Shown piece after piece: positions 47,540 to 58,539 of a stretch of 64,000 nucleotides of DNA. The DNA comes from CAVSWT01 sp963775245 (lineage in GTDB: Bacteria > Bacteroidota > Ignavibacteria > Ignavibacteriales > Ignavibacteriaceae), in the NCBI GenBank assembly GCA_963775245.1, contig CAVZID010000022.1, forward strand, positions 186,001-250,000, given 5' to 3'. A program made the translations under genes and the position numbers. Positions within the stretch are counted from its first letter, which is position 1; the number at the start of each line of letters is the position of its first letter. The notes below the pieces were generated by a model. That model ran no database searches, was not told the DNA's origin, and saw nothing but the letters and a program-made list of their open reading frames with translations.

Positions 47540-50135
47540 TTATTGAATTGTAATCTTTGTCATCTTCAAATCTTTTGTGTCTGAACTGCTGCCATACCAC
47601 AATTCGTAATCTCCGGGAGTTACGGCTACTTCGAACTTATCTTTATCATAAAACTCAAATGAAGAAGGCGGCAGATTAATAGTAGCCTGACTAGTCTTAC
47701 CTGCAGCAACATTTATTCTTTGAAAACCCCGAAGTGTTTTAATCGGCCCATCATTATCGTTTACTTTGTGCACATAAACTTGAACTATTTCTGTTCCGTC
47801 ACGTTCACCGGTATTTGAGACAGGGATGGTAAGATCAATGCCTTCATCATTTTTAATTGTAGTTTTACTTACTTGAGCATCACCTATTGAAAATGTTGTA
47901 TAGCTTAATCCATAACCAAACGGGAACAGCGGATCGGACATGAAACGGTAAGTACGGTTTTTCATGGAATAATCCTGGAAATCAGGCAGCTGATCTGAAC
48001 TCTTGTAAAATGTAATCGGAAGTTTACCCGAAGGATTATAATCGCCAAATAATACATCGGCAACTGCCTGCCCACCGGATTCACCGCCGTACCAGGCTTG
48101 AAGGATAGCATCACAATATTCGGTCTCAGGAGTTAAAGCAATTGCTGAACCCGAACAATTCACATAAACGATTTTTTTCCCTGCTTCCTTTAAAGCTTTT
48201 AAACAATTAAGTTGAACTTTAGGCAAATCTATATTTGTACGGTCGCCACCTTTAAATCCCGGATATGATACCGGCATCTCCTCGCCTTCAAGACGTGAAG
48301 AAATACCCCCTACAAATACTACAAGATCATATCCTTTAAGCTTATTTAAAAGTTTTGAATAATCTACATCTACTTCTTTACCGAAATTAAATTCTATGTT
48401 TGCTTCCCAATTATTTAACTGGGCATAACGAATTTCTATATTATATTTTTTACCTTTTTCAAATTTAAAAGGATTTCTTGAAGGGAGTGTTCTCCAGTTA
48501 TTATATTTTGCAATTGATTTTCCGTTTACCAACAATTCAAAATGTCCGGTTGCACCTCCTTTAAAAACTAATTCTTCACTTTTAGAAGGGACAAACTCTG
48601 TTTCATATTTAGCGGAAAAGCCAACAAGTTTAACTCCCGGTGCAAATTCATGCTGACCGGCAACAGTTAATTTTATGGGATCAATAATCTGCTGTGTTGT
48701 TACAACATCGCCAGTCCAGTCAGGAGTGTTCCAGTAAGTTGCTTTAAAACCTTTTTGTCCATCAATCGAACACTGCGGGAAATAACTTTCTGTTACTTTG
48801 TCTTCAACAAGGTCGCAGCCTTTGTCATAAAAAACTTTGTCATTTGAGAGTTTGGATTTAACACCATCGAGAATTGAAATTGTTCTTTTCGGAGTACCAT
48901 TATAATTTCCCCACAGCATTGCTTTATCATCGGCATTCGGGCCAATTACAGCTAATTTATTAATTGATTTCTTTTAAAGGAAGTATATTGTTTTTATTTT
49001 GAAGAAGCGTCATTGATTCGCGAGCCATATCCAATGCAAGTTTTCTATGTTCTTCATTATTCACAACCGACATAGGAATTTTTGCCCAAGGGACTATCGA
49101 ATCATTATCCATTTCTCCAAGGTCAAAACGTCCAACCAATACTCTCATTAAATGTTTATTAATATCTTTTTCGGTAATTAATCCTTTAGATACAGCTTCG
49201 GGTAATTTTTTAAAAGCAGGATTATTCCATTGGCATTCAACATCGGTTCCGGCTAATACACCTTTTGCTGCGGCGTGCACTGCATCGGATGAAACTTTGT
49301 GGCTGGTATAAAAATCTGTAATCGCACCGCAATCTGAAACAACAAGATATTTAAAACCCCAATCATCTCTCAGAATATCCTGAAGTAATCTGCTGTTGCC
49401 GCAGCAGGGTTCATCATCTATACTTTGATAAGCGCACATTACTTCTCTTACTCCGGCTTTCTGAACCAGAGCTTTGAATGCCGGTAAATATGTTTCCCAT
49501 AAATCCCGCTGATCTAAATCATTTAGATTCATGGTGTGGCGAGTTGACTCTGGACCAGAGTGAACTGCAAAGTGCTTGGCACATGCCAGGAGCTTTCTAT
49601 ATTTAGCATCAGCAGGGCCCTGTAAACCCTTAACAACCGAAATGCCCATGCGTGATGTTAGGTAAGGATCTTCTCCATAAGTTTCTTGTCCGCGTCCCCA
49701 TCGCGGATCGCGGAAAATGTTTATGTTCGGCGTCCAAACAGATAGACTTAAGAAGCGCTTATTTTCCGAACCACTTCTAATTAACTCATTATACTTTGCA
49801 CGGGTTTCATCAGAAACAGCATTGAAAATTTTATATACAAGTGAATCATCAAACGAAGCAGCCATGCCGATAGGTTCAGGGAAAACCGTTACGCTGTCAT
49901 TATTTGCCAAACCATGCAATGCTTCACTCCACCAATTGAATTTTTTTATACCCAAACGTGGAATAGCATCGGATACATCGCACATTAAGGCTGCTTTTTC
50001 ACTCAGCGTTAATCTTGAAATTAAATCTTTAGCACGTTCTTCCGAGCTAAGATTAGGATTTTGATAGGGTAACATTTGAGCCCATATATTCAATGAATAA
50101 AAGAAACATATAATAAACAATATTTTCTTTATCAT
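47540..50135 (-). pseudogene. GH3 beta-xylosidase-type enzyme with PA14, split by one +1 frameshift
   Basis: Signal peptide ends LNIWAQ. Domain 1 (50135-48960): LISRLTLSEKAALMCDVSDA, RDPRWGRGQETYGEDPYLTS, KHFAVHSGPESTRHT, nucleophile Asp in YLVVSDCGAITDFY, and MTLLQNKNNILPL. The frame stops after KEIN at 48960. One base fewer at about 48958-48964 reads NNKLAVIGPNADDKAMLWGN straight into domain 2. That domain carries a PA14 module (GFKATYWNTPDWTGDVV), QAWYGGESGGQAVADVLFGD, FPFGYGLSYTTFSI and the fibronectin-like end. As written, the second domain, which supplies the acid/base in this family, is lost. It is a paralogue of the intact GH3 at 29382-32162. Confidence 0.9.
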
Positions 50136-50200
50136 TTTTTCTCCTTTGAGTTCTACTTATTAATACAAGATTTAAATCAGTAAAATAGTGAGATATACTC

Positions 50201-51382
50201 CTAATCCTTAAATAATAGTTGTGCGAATTCATGTAAGCTTCTACGCCAGCTTTGCCATTCATGAGCAGTTTGCGGAGAAACATAATAATGAGTATTCATA
50301 CCAATATTTTTCAATGCATCCGTATCAATTTCAGGATTGCCGCCGAAACGAGTTTTACCGTTATCTAGTTCTCGGCTTCCATAGCTTACAAATAAAAGTT
50401 TTACTTTTTCTTTGAAACCCGGTGATTTGTTTATATCATCCATAGTAATGCTGCCACCGCTGAATAAACCTACATACGAGAATACATCCGGATTGGCAAG
50501 CGTGATTATTCTTGTTTGCATTCCTCCCATTGACAATCCGGCCATAGCACGGTGCTCTTGATCTGCAAGAGTACGGAAATTGGAATCAATCATTGGGATG
50601 ATATCTTCAATCATAGTTTTCTTGAATCCATCTGCCCAGCCAGCCGGAGGCCAGCTTCCGGGTGCAGGGCGTTGGCCAGGTTTGGGTCGCGGAACATTCT
50701 CGGGCCAGCTCCAGGTACCGTTATCCATTACAATTATAAACGGATTGACTTTTCCTTCGGCAATTAAGTTATCCATTATAAGATTGGTCTTACCTTGATT
50801 AGGCCACCCGGTTTCATCTTCACCACCGCCATGTTGAAGGTAAAGAACGGGATATTGTTTTGTACTGTTCGTTTCATAATCCGGCGGAGTATATACGAAA
50901 CAGCGGCGCAAGCTGTTATTACTTTTTGAGAAATATATTTGCTCGCGAATCTGTCCGTGAGGTACATTTTTCAATGAATAGAATTCCTGATCTTTCGCGG
51001 GAATATCAATTCCGCTTCCCCAGCGGCTGGCACCATAAAAGTAAATGCTTCCAGGATCAGGAACCGCAGCACCATCAATCCAAAGTTGATAATAATGGAA
51101 GCCTTCATCCTGCGGATCAGAATCGCCTGTCCATACACCATTTTTATCCTTGGTTAAATCGTATTTTACAGCGCTAATATCAAGCTGCACTTTGTGAGCC
51201 TCTGGTGCTGAAATACTTGCTCGAACTCTTCCTTCAGAATTAACCTGGGGGAATTCCTTGCCCGGCTGATTTGTGGAGGCAGGTTTAAAATCTTCCACAA
51301 CAACGGTTTGTTTTGACTGAGCAAAACAAGTTACCCCAATTGAAAATACAATAAGTAAAACAGATAAAAGTTTTTGTCCCAT
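50201..51382 (-). CDS. Secreted CE1 esterase with CBM48-like N-domain
   Basis: A 393-residue exported esterase, signal peptide ending GVTCFAQ. The N-domain (about 45-120), with VRASISAPEAHKVQLDISAV and DEGFHYYQLWIDGAAVPDPG, is the CBM48-like module common before CE1 domains. The hydrolase follows: RRCFVYTPPDYETN, YPVLYLQHGGGEDETGWPNQ, nucleophile Ser in AMAGLSMGGMQTR, and the late His in SPQTAHEWQSWRRSLHEFAQ. It should cut feruloyl or acetyl esters on arabinoxylan. It is a close paralogue of the CE1 gene at 59575-60729 and of the second head of the protein at 40636-42561. It sits 65 bases ahead of the broken GH3 gene. Confidence 0.9.
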   Translation of the reverse strand: MGQKLLSVLLIVFSIGVTCFAQSKQTVVVEDFKPASTNQPGKEFPQVNSEGRVRASISAPEAHKVQLDISAVKYDLTKDKNGVWTGDSDPQDEGFHYYQLWIDGAAVPDPGSIYFYGASRWGSGIDIPAKDQEFYSLKNVPHGQIREQIYFSKSNNSLRRCFVYTPPDYETNSTKQYPVLYLQHGGGEDETGWPNQGKTNLIMDNLIAEGKVNPFIIVMDNGTWSWPENVPRPKPGQRPAPGSWPPAGWADGFKKTMIEDIIPMIDSNFRTLADQEHRAMAGLSMGGMQTRIITLANPDVFSYVGLFSGGSITMDDINKSPGFKEKVKLLFVSYGSRELDNGKTRFGGNPEIDTDALKNIGMNTHYYVSPQTAHEWQSWRRSLHEFAQLLFKD

Positions 51383-51459
51383 TGTTAATCCTCACTCATG
51401 TAATTTTCTAAATTATTACTGTGCATTAAACTTCTTCACTTACCAAATTATTTAACAGG

Positions 51460-53886
51460 TTAATTCATTTCTTCAAAAACCATTTTGTCAATATTAAGGG
51501 GACCGCCATCAATAACTAATTTAAGTATGTGCTTTCCGGCTTCAAGCTTAATATTCTTTTTCACAACATCCCACGATTGAAAACCTTTTGTATTTGGAAT
51601 CGAAACAATACCCGTTTTGTTGTCACCGTCGCATTCGAGATGAATTTTCGAATCATCTGAAGTTGTGGCCACGTAAAATGAAACTTGATAAGTTGCTGGT
51701 TTACTAATAGAAACCGTATAAGCTACCCACTCACCGGCTTGTGTCCATCCTAAAGTGTAGCCGCCTTCGGAACAAATATCTATATCCACACCTTCATTGG
51801 GACGATATCGCCCGCCTTGATTAATATCATCCGAATCGTAATACGCATCGCCAGGGCATCCTGTGTCATAGTCTTCAGCTTCAATTGTACCGGGTATTGA
51901 ATGAGGTTCGAGCGTGACGATTCCATCCGCAAAAGCTTCTTGTTTCTTTTCGCAGACTTCCATTAACTTCCATTTAAACGCAGTACCGTCTTCCAAATTA
52001 GCTAATCCGGCTTTATCTCCTTTAGCAATAGTATCGTTTACAGATAATATCATATTCGAAAATTGTTTATTTGATATTTTGTAATATCCGTTACGAACAT
52101 CATCAATTTTCCAAAGTTGATTATCATCTCCCGTAAAACTTGAAATTAAAAGCTCATGATTGGAATTATCACATTCAAAAACTTTATCAGCATTTTCACG
52201 ATTCATAATTTTATAAATTCCTTTACCAGCAGATTCCAATTTCCATTGGTTTGAAAAATCTTTTCTTTTATCAGTCAGTTTTAAATCCGAACCGAGCACC
52301 AAACTACCGGTGCTATTGCCGGGCACGATGTAATAGTGCGGATTACAATTAAGATCAACATAATTATCAAACGGCGGGATTTTTCCATTGAAGTTGAGCT
52401 TTATGACATAAGCTAATTCCTGGAAAGAACGCTCGGGTAAATCAACTACCAATCCTTCTTTATTTTGTTTGAACGTTAGTGGAAGGTATTTGCCGGCTTC
52501 ATCGTTTATAAGCTCAACAGATTTCAAGTTTTGCAAATTGATTCTATCGGAAGTCAATGAACTAAGGACTATTTCTTTTTCACCTTTATCCCATCCGAGT
52601 AAAATTGCATATAGTGTGGAGTTATCTTTCGATCTTGTATAACGAATGTCTTTTGCTGTTCCCTCAAGCGGAGCTCCCATTACACCGTGAGCAGCTCCCA
52701 TTTTAGTTGGACCTTCTCCGTATTTTTCCCACGCGCGAGTTGCGTAAACAGCTTCACCGAATTTTTTCAGCCATGCACCCATTGTAAGCAAAATATCTTT
52801 TTGTTCTTGAGGTATTGTCCCATCTGCTTTTGGAGAAATGTTGAGAAGCAAATTTCCGTTTTTGCTTATTCTATCGAGAAATCCGTGGAGTATCTGTTTC
52901 TTGGAATAATATTTAAGACCCTCGGTGTAACACCAGCTTGAAGAACTAATTGCATCATCTGTTAACCAATAGTTATCTGTTATATCCTGGGGCCCACCGC
53001 GTTCGTAATCCAGCACTGCGCATTTAGTATTTAAACCGTCTTTATATGTGGCTACAACAGGTTTGTTCCATTCTTCTGCTTTGTTATAGTAATAAGATAA
53101 AAATTGTAAAAGAATCGGTTGTGAAATTAAATGCAGATTAAAATCCTGCCAAATTATATCAGGTTTATAATTGTCGATAATTTCTTTGTGCTTAGCTAAC
53201 CAGAATGCTTCGTTTTTTTCTTTTCCCTGCTGACCGAAAAGCTTTTGGAGTTTAGGATCGTTTGTCTTCGGTACATGGTCATAATATCCCGTAATGTTGT
53301 ATGCATGATGCATGGAAAGAATCACTTTCATATTTTGTTTACGAATGGCTTTTGTTAACAAACCTACCAAATCAAGTTTGGGCCCCATATCTTTTGCATT
53401 CCATGGATTAACCTTGCTTGCCCACATCGAAAAACCGTCGTGGTGTTCTGCAACCGGTCCGGCAAACTTAGCCCCTGCATCAGCAAACAACTGGGCCCAT
53501 TCATCAGGATCAAACTTTCCGCCTTCAGATTTTAGCTTAGGATGAAACTGTACAAAATTACCTTTTTTATCCTTTGCACCGGTGATAAAATAATTGTAAG
53601 GCCAGACTGATGGATCGCCGTAAGTTTCAATATGATGTTTATTTTCCGGTGATCCTTTGATGTACATGCTGCGGGGATACCATTCATTTCCAAATGCCGG
53701 AACAGAGTAAACTCCCCAATGAAAATAAATACCAAACTTCGCATCTTTGAACCACTCGGGGACAGGATTCGCTTTATCCAATGATTCAAAGGTTGGTTGA
53801 TATTCTTGTTTTTGCATTTGTGCTGAGATTTTGAGAGTTATTCCTGTGATAAACATGGATAGAAAAAGTATATATCTAAATTTCAT
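51460..53886 (-). CDS. Secreted GH29 alpha-L-fucosidase with ricin-B-like and CBM6 modules
   Basis: Family 29 fucosidase, 808 residues from the ATG at 53886, which has GGAGGTGAT upstream; five extra codons at an earlier start would overlap that signal. Signal peptide ends KISAQ. Barrel motifs: WFKDAKFGIYFHWGVYSVPA, GPVAEHHDGFSMW, and the nucleophile Asp in PDIIWQDFNLHL. After a beta-domain (about 420-510) come a ricin-B-like lectin region (KGIYKIMNREN, DNQLWKIDDV) and a C-terminal CBM6 (IEAEDYDTG, LGWTQAGEWVAYTVSI, LNIDKMVFEE). It should free terminal L-fucose, as on fucosylated xyloglucan. With GH95 at the window edge it covers both fucosidase classes. Confidence 0.92.
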   Translation of the reverse strand: MKFRYILFLSMFITGITLKISAQMQKQEYQPTFESLDKANPVPEWFKDAKFGIYFHWGVYSVPAFGNEWYPRSMYIKGSPENKHHIETYGDPSVWPYNYFITGAKDKKGNFVQFHPKLKSEGGKFDPDEWAQLFADAGAKFAGPVAEHHDGFSMWASKVNPWNAKDMGPKLDLVGLLTKAIRKQNMKVILSMHHAYNITGYYDHVPKTNDPKLQKLFGQQGKEKNEAFWLAKHKEIIDNYKPDIIWQDFNLHLISQPILLQFLSYYYNKAEEWNKPVVATYKDGLNTKCAVLDYERGGPQDITDNYWLTDDAISSSSWCYTEGLKYYSKKQILHGFLDRISKNGNLLLNISPKADGTIPQEQKDILLTMGAWLKKFGEAVYATRAWEKYGEGPTKMGAAHGVMGAPLEGTAKDIRYTRSKDNSTLYAILLGWDKGEKEIVLSSLTSDRINLQNLKSVELINDEAGKYLPLTFKQNKEGLVVDLPERSFQELAYVIKLNFNGKIPPFDNYVDLNCNPHYYIVPGNSTGSLVLGSDLKLTDKRKDFSNQWKLESAGKGIYKIMNRENADKVFECDNSNHELLISSFTGDDNQLWKIDDVRNGYYKISNKQFSNMILSVNDTIAKGDKAGLANLEDGTAFKWKLMEVCEKKQEAFADGIVTLEPHSIPGTIEAEDYDTGCPGDAYYDSDDINQGGRYRPNEGVDIDICSEGGYTLGWTQAGEWVAYTVSISKPATYQVSFYVATTSDDSKIHLECDGDNKTGIVSIPNTKGFQSWDVVKKNIKLEAGKHILKLVIDGGPLNIDKMVFEEMN

Positions 53887-53989
53887 TTTAATCACCTCCA
53901 TTAATTAAAGCTATGCACTTATCCGGTTAATTAATTATTTTCAACTTTGCAGAAATATATTTATCGAATACAATGCAAAAACCTATTTG

Positions 53990-55905
53990 TTATTTTACAA
54001 ATTTTAAAATTGCAACAAAGCCGCCTCTTGTTAGACATTCAACCTTTATAGTATCTCCTTTCTTAACTCTTAGTGATTCATACGAAAAAGATTTGGCATC
54101 ACTTCCATCTTTAATAAGCTGAAGATTATAATTTCCTTTGCCGAGGAAGTTGAAATTTATTTCCAATGTCTGCGCTTCGTCTTTTCCATTTAAACCACCA
54201 ATGTACCATTGACTGTCTTTCTTCCGGGCGATTATTACTTTTTCGCCGGGATAACCGTCAATCAGTTTTGTATCGTCCCAAGCTACAGGAATGTGTTTCA
54301 AAAAATCCTTTGGTTCAGCCGGCTAAAGATTCATAAGCCGAAGGCCTATCGGCAAAGTGCTGCAGCCCCGATTCAAAAACTACTGCCAAAGCCAATTCAT
54401 GTCCGTATGATGTAATATGCGGATGCTGTGAATTTGAAAATGTAACCGGAGTATAATCCATCGAACCTATTACATTGCGCGTGAAAGGAAGTGTTGTATT
54501 GTGAACTGCTGCTTTATTTGTTAGTACAGGTGCATTGTTGTACCATTCAGCTCCGTACACTGCTTCCATCGACATTAAATTCGGATAAGTTCTTTGCCAG
54601 CCGCGCGGAATGGTTGCACCGTGAAAATTTACCATTAGATGATGTTTTGCAGCGTCTTTCATAATTTCGATATAATATTTCATCATATCCTGTTGGTCGC
54701 CCGCAAAGAAATCAACTTTAATTCCGTACACACCGATTTTATTCAGCCATTCAAATTCCTTCTCGCGACTTTCTGCCGTCAACATATTTTTGTTCGTTGT
54801 AGGAGTTGACCAGCTTGAGCATGAGTTATACCATATCATCGGTTTGATACCTTTGCTCTTCGCATAATTAACTGCATCAAAAATATTTCCGCCGTTCGTC
54901 ATCTCTTCCCATTCCCAATCGATAAGCACATAAGGCCAATTCATTTCAGCGGCTAAATCAATGTATTGAATAACCTTTTGATAATCTTTTGAGCCGTGGT
55001 TGTTAGCCCAGTAAATCCATGCAACAGGTCCGGGTTTAATCCATTTTGTGTCTATCCAATTTGTTCGGCTCGCTTACATCGGTAATCAAAGTCGATTCCA
55101 CTATATCGGATAATTTTCCGATTATAAGCACATGCCATTGCGAACTCCACGGTAACGAGGACACAACTCCTATTTGCGGAAAATCTTTTCTCGCGGAAGG
55201 ATACGTTACTTTGTATTCATTAGCATTATCGAGATTACATAATAATGTTGCACAATTATTTTCTGTGATATTAGCTTCGGAAATTAACGTCCAGATGGGT
55301 TCATCGTTTACTTTGAATAATGCCGGGAGACCCCATTCTTGCTTCTTCTGTTTGCCGATTCCAGTTTTGCTAAACGCGTAAAAATCTTCATAAGCTATAC
55401 TGTAAGGCTGCATCCACCTGCATGTACTATCCGGTAAGTTATAAGCTGTTGCCTCACTGGTTATGTTGACTAAAGAATCGGAATGATTTGGAAATTCATA
55501 ACGGAAAGCTACACCATCATTATAAACTCTGAATACAATTTCTAAAAGTTGATCATTGGAATTTTTATAACTGAAAACTTTTTCAGCTCCAAAATTTACA
55601 CACTCCTTCCGTTTGCCTGTAATCATTGTATATTTATCGTGTATAGGTTTTGTTCCTGATTCTTTAACAAGCATAAGGTTGTCAACAAATTGCTGGTCTT
55701 TTCGGGATATACCCAAAGGCGAATTGGGCAATACTTCAACATATCCCGAATCTTTTTTATACATGATTCTAAAAAATACTTGTCCTGAAGTTTTTTCTGT
55801 AATAACTACTTTAATATTTTTGTTGGGAGAGAAAATCTCCTGTGCATTTAATGAAAAAGTATTTAAAACAAAAACTGAAAAAATGATGATCAAGTATTTC
55901 TTCAT
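53990..55905 (-). pseudogene. GH97 alpha-glycosidase broken by two +1 frameshifts
   Basis: When joined this is a 637-residue GH97 enzyme, the normal length. Signal peptide ends SLNAQ. Piece 1: N-terminal beta-sandwich (RMVYKKDSGYVEVL-like start, VFRVYNDGVAFRYEFP, CRWMQPYSIAYEDFY), lost near 55049-55056. Piece 2: DTKWIKPGPVAWIYWANNHG, NWPYVLIDWEWEE, IKPMIWYNSCSSW, YGIKVDFFAGDQQDMMKYY and VNFHGATIPRGWQRTYPN, lost at GCCGGC around 54316-54324. Piece 3: FLKHIPVAWDDTKLIDGYPG and the C-terminal beta-domain to 53990. The Asp in GIKVDFF is where retaining members (alpha-galactosidase, beta-L-arabinopyranosidase) have their nucleophile. Substrate not fixed by eye. Confidence 0.88.
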
Positions 55906-56008
55906 TCCAACCTTCCAGCTACAAATTATTAGTGGCTAATATTTTTTTATTACACAAAATCAAATCTTGTTTTAATCTGAATTAATTATCTTTCTCTCTA
56001 TTGATTCT

Positions 56009-58429
56009 TTAATATTTAATTTCAATTTTCTTTCCATCATAAGTCACTACTTTATCATACTTTTCAACTTCTTCCATTCCGACACCATTAGCTTTGGAAA
56101 CTTTTACAATATTGAATTTTCGTTCCTTGATCATTCCGGGAAAAGAGCCTTTTCTATCTTTTATAGTTAATGTTTCTTTCGAATCATCCCATGTAAATGT
56201 TATGGTAGAATAAATTCCTTTCTCATAATCATAATTATCATTTTCATCTTCGTACAAAACAAATTCCCCGTCGGCTCCAGGATAAATTCTTATTTCAAGA
56301 TTATCCCACTTTTTCTCGGCTGCATATTGTACTATAGGGCCAATTGGGAGTATGGAACCAGCTTTCACAAATAACGGCATGATGTCAATGGGTGCTTCCT
56401 TATTTATGGTTTGTCCACCGTTAAATTTTTCACCCGTCCAGAAATCAATCCAATTGGTCCCTTTCGGCAGATAAACTTCAACACTTTTTATTTTGCTGAA
56501 ATCTCCGACTATGGTTGTATCATTTCCATGAACAACTATCTTAGAATACATTGGAGTAGTTACAGGGCAAACGAGCATAGACTTACCGAACATATATTCG
56601 TTGTTGATATCCAGAGCATCTTTATCATTTGCAAAATCCATGACCAATGCACGCATCATACTCGATTGATTTGCAGTAACATCCCATGAAGTAGAATAAT
56701 TATAAGGTAACAACCTATAACGGAGATTTATAAACTTATCTATCGCATCATAAATCTTATCGCCCTTTTTACCGAATTGATAAATTTCTCTCGGGGCATC
56801 TGTTCCGTGTGAACGCATCATGGGACAAAATGCACCAAACTGTATCCATCGTGCATATAATTCACAGTAATTTGCATCTTTCAACTTTTTCGGAAAATTC
56901 CAGAGGAAGAAACCTCCTATATCACTGTTCCAGTAAGGAATATCGCTGAGTGAAAAATTTAGACCTGCAGATATTTGATTTCTAAGTGCATCCCATGAAG
57001 CAACAACATCACCTGACCATGTATTCGCACCATAACGCTGCTGTCCTGCAAATGCAGAGCGTGTAAGTATAAACACTCGCTTGTCGGAAGTTACAGAACG
57101 CTGGTGTGTATATAAACCACCTACAGTCATTAAAGGAAAAGCATTCCTAACTTTTCTAAATGAACCTAGATAAGTTTTATTATCAAAGTCAGAAGGTTTA
57201 ACATTCAAATGATCCGGCTCCGAAGAATCCATCCACCAGCCGTCCATTCCAAGTGAAAATATTCCTTTGTTCAGATAGTCCCAATAAATATCACGGGCTT
57301 CAGGATTGTAAGGATCATAAACTCTAACGCCTGAAGGGTAATCCATTCTCGGCGGCCATTTTCCAGAACCGGATAGAGGCCATGTCTGAAAATCCATAAG
57401 AGCACCTATCTTATCCAGGTCTTTATATTGTTTTGTTTTGGGGCCAAAGGAATTCCAGATCGAGATAAGCATATGTGCATTTAGTTTGTGTACATCATCA
57501 ACCATTTTTTGCGGATTATAAAAATCCACATTAAGGAAGTCCATTGCATTCCATAAATAATTGTTGCCCCAGTATTGCCAATCCTGGATTATTCCATCAA
57601 GAGGAACTCCAAGTTCGCGATATTTTTTAACCACATCGACCAGTTCATCCTGACCTTTGTAACGCTCTTTGCTTTGAAAATATCCAAACGTCCATAACGG
57701 AAGCATTGGAACCTGTCCGGTCAATTCCCGCATTTTAGCAATCACTCCGTCAGCATTTCCTCCGTACATAAAATAGTAATCTATACAATCACCAACATCA
57801 GATTTGAATGAAGTACTTTCTGAATTATCTTCAAAAATTGTAGGTGAATAATTATCCCAGTATAAACCATAACCTTTTACCGATACAAAAAAAGGAATGT
57901 AATCATCGGTATTTCCTTGAATCATTTTTAATTTAAGATTACGCTGCACCATTTTGCCCTGCTGCTGCTGTCCCAAACCGTAAATGGCTTCATCTTTATC
58001 CAAAACAAATGATTGATATACGCTATAGGTTTTAGAACCAGCATCGTTGAAATCCGTAAATGCTGCACCATCTTTTTTTTCATTTAATAAATTGTCACCA
58101 TTCGGAGTTGAAAAAGAAATTCTACCATTTTTCAGATTAAGATCCACTTGGATATTTTTACTTATTAAAAGTAGTTCGTCACCTTTCTGATTTATGCTGA
58201 TATCTGTTTTTTGAGGAGTCGCGACAACCGAAAGACTTTTCTTAGTAAAAGTTTTATCTTCAGGAGATTTGAGTATTCTAACTGTTGACGGATTGTAGAA
58301 TTGTATTTCAACTTCAATAGAGTTGATTATTGATTTAGCGCCTAAATCTGTTTTTTGATAAGTTTGAGCTTTAGAATTGATGACCAAAGCTAATGCAAGT
58401 AATACAAAGATTAGTAATTTTTTATTCAT
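56009..58429 (-). CDS. Secreted GH31 alpha-xylosidase-type enzyme
   Basis: Intact family 31 enzyme, 806 residues. Signal peptide ends VINSKAQ. N-domain has YGLGQQQQGKMVQRNLKL and VSVKGYGLYWDNYSP. The barrel has LWTFGYFQSKERYKGQDEL, IIQDWQYWGNNYLWNAMDF, the nucleophile Asp in MDGWWMDSSEPDHLN, and the acid region FAGQQRYGANTWSGDVVASW, then HGTDAPREIYQFG. C-terminal beta-domains end with YEDENDNYDYEKGIYSTITF and a tail shared almost word for word with the broken GH31 at 42599-45220, so the two are paralogues. It lacks the PA14-like insert seen in the other. The WWMDSSEPD form and the neighbours support alpha-xylosidase on xyloglucan oligomers. Confidence 0.92.
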   Translation of the reverse strand: MNKKLLIFVLLALALVINSKAQTYQKTDLGAKSIINSIEVEIQFYNPSTVRILKSPEDKTFTKKSLSVVATPQKTDISINQKGDELLLISKNIQVDLNLKNGRISFSTPNGDNLLNEKKDGAAFTDFNDAGSKTYSVYQSFVLDKDEAIYGLGQQQQGKMVQRNLKLKMIQGNTDDYIPFFVSVKGYGLYWDNYSPTIFEDNSESTSFKSDVGDCIDYYFMYGGNADGVIAKMRELTGQVPMLPLWTFGYFQSKERYKGQDELVDVVKKYRELGVPLDGIIQDWQYWGNNYLWNAMDFLNVDFYNPQKMVDDVHKLNAHMLISIWNSFGPKTKQYKDLDKIGALMDFQTWPLSGSGKWPPRMDYPSGVRVYDPYNPEARDIYWDYLNKGIFSLGMDGWWMDSSEPDHLNVKPSDFDNKTYLGSFRKVRNAFPLMTVGGLYTHQRSVTSDKRVFILTRSAFAGQQRYGANTWSGDVVASWDALRNQISAGLNFSLSDIPYWNSDIGGFFLWNFPKKLKDANYCELYARWIQFGAFCPMMRSHGTDAPREIYQFGKKGDKIYDAIDKFINLRYRLLPYNYSTSWDVTANQSSMMRALVMDFANDKDALDINNEYMFGKSMLVCPVTTPMYSKIVVHGNDTTIVGDFSKIKSVEVYLPKGTNWIDFWTGEKFNGGQTINKEAPIDIMPLFVKAGSILPIGPIVQYAAEKKWDNLEIRIYPGADGEFVLYEDENDNYDYEKGIYSTITFTWDDSKETLTIKDRKGSFPGMIKERKFNIVKVSKANGVGMEEVEKYDKVVTYDGKKIEIKY

Positions 58430-58539
58430 ATGTACCTTAGATTATTTTTTTTCTTTTTATGCTATTGCAAGGCTTCTTAAATTTTAAATACCTTTATAAG
58501 CTCCTAATGTATATCCTATTTTGTAATAAAAATTCCTTG

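Noticed and set aside
21080..55905. Programmed +1 frameshifting exactly at stop codons
   Set aside because: Only the GH3 and possibly the GH10 breaks coincide with the stop. In the others the family sequence already resumes several codons earlier, and no shared slippery motif was found.
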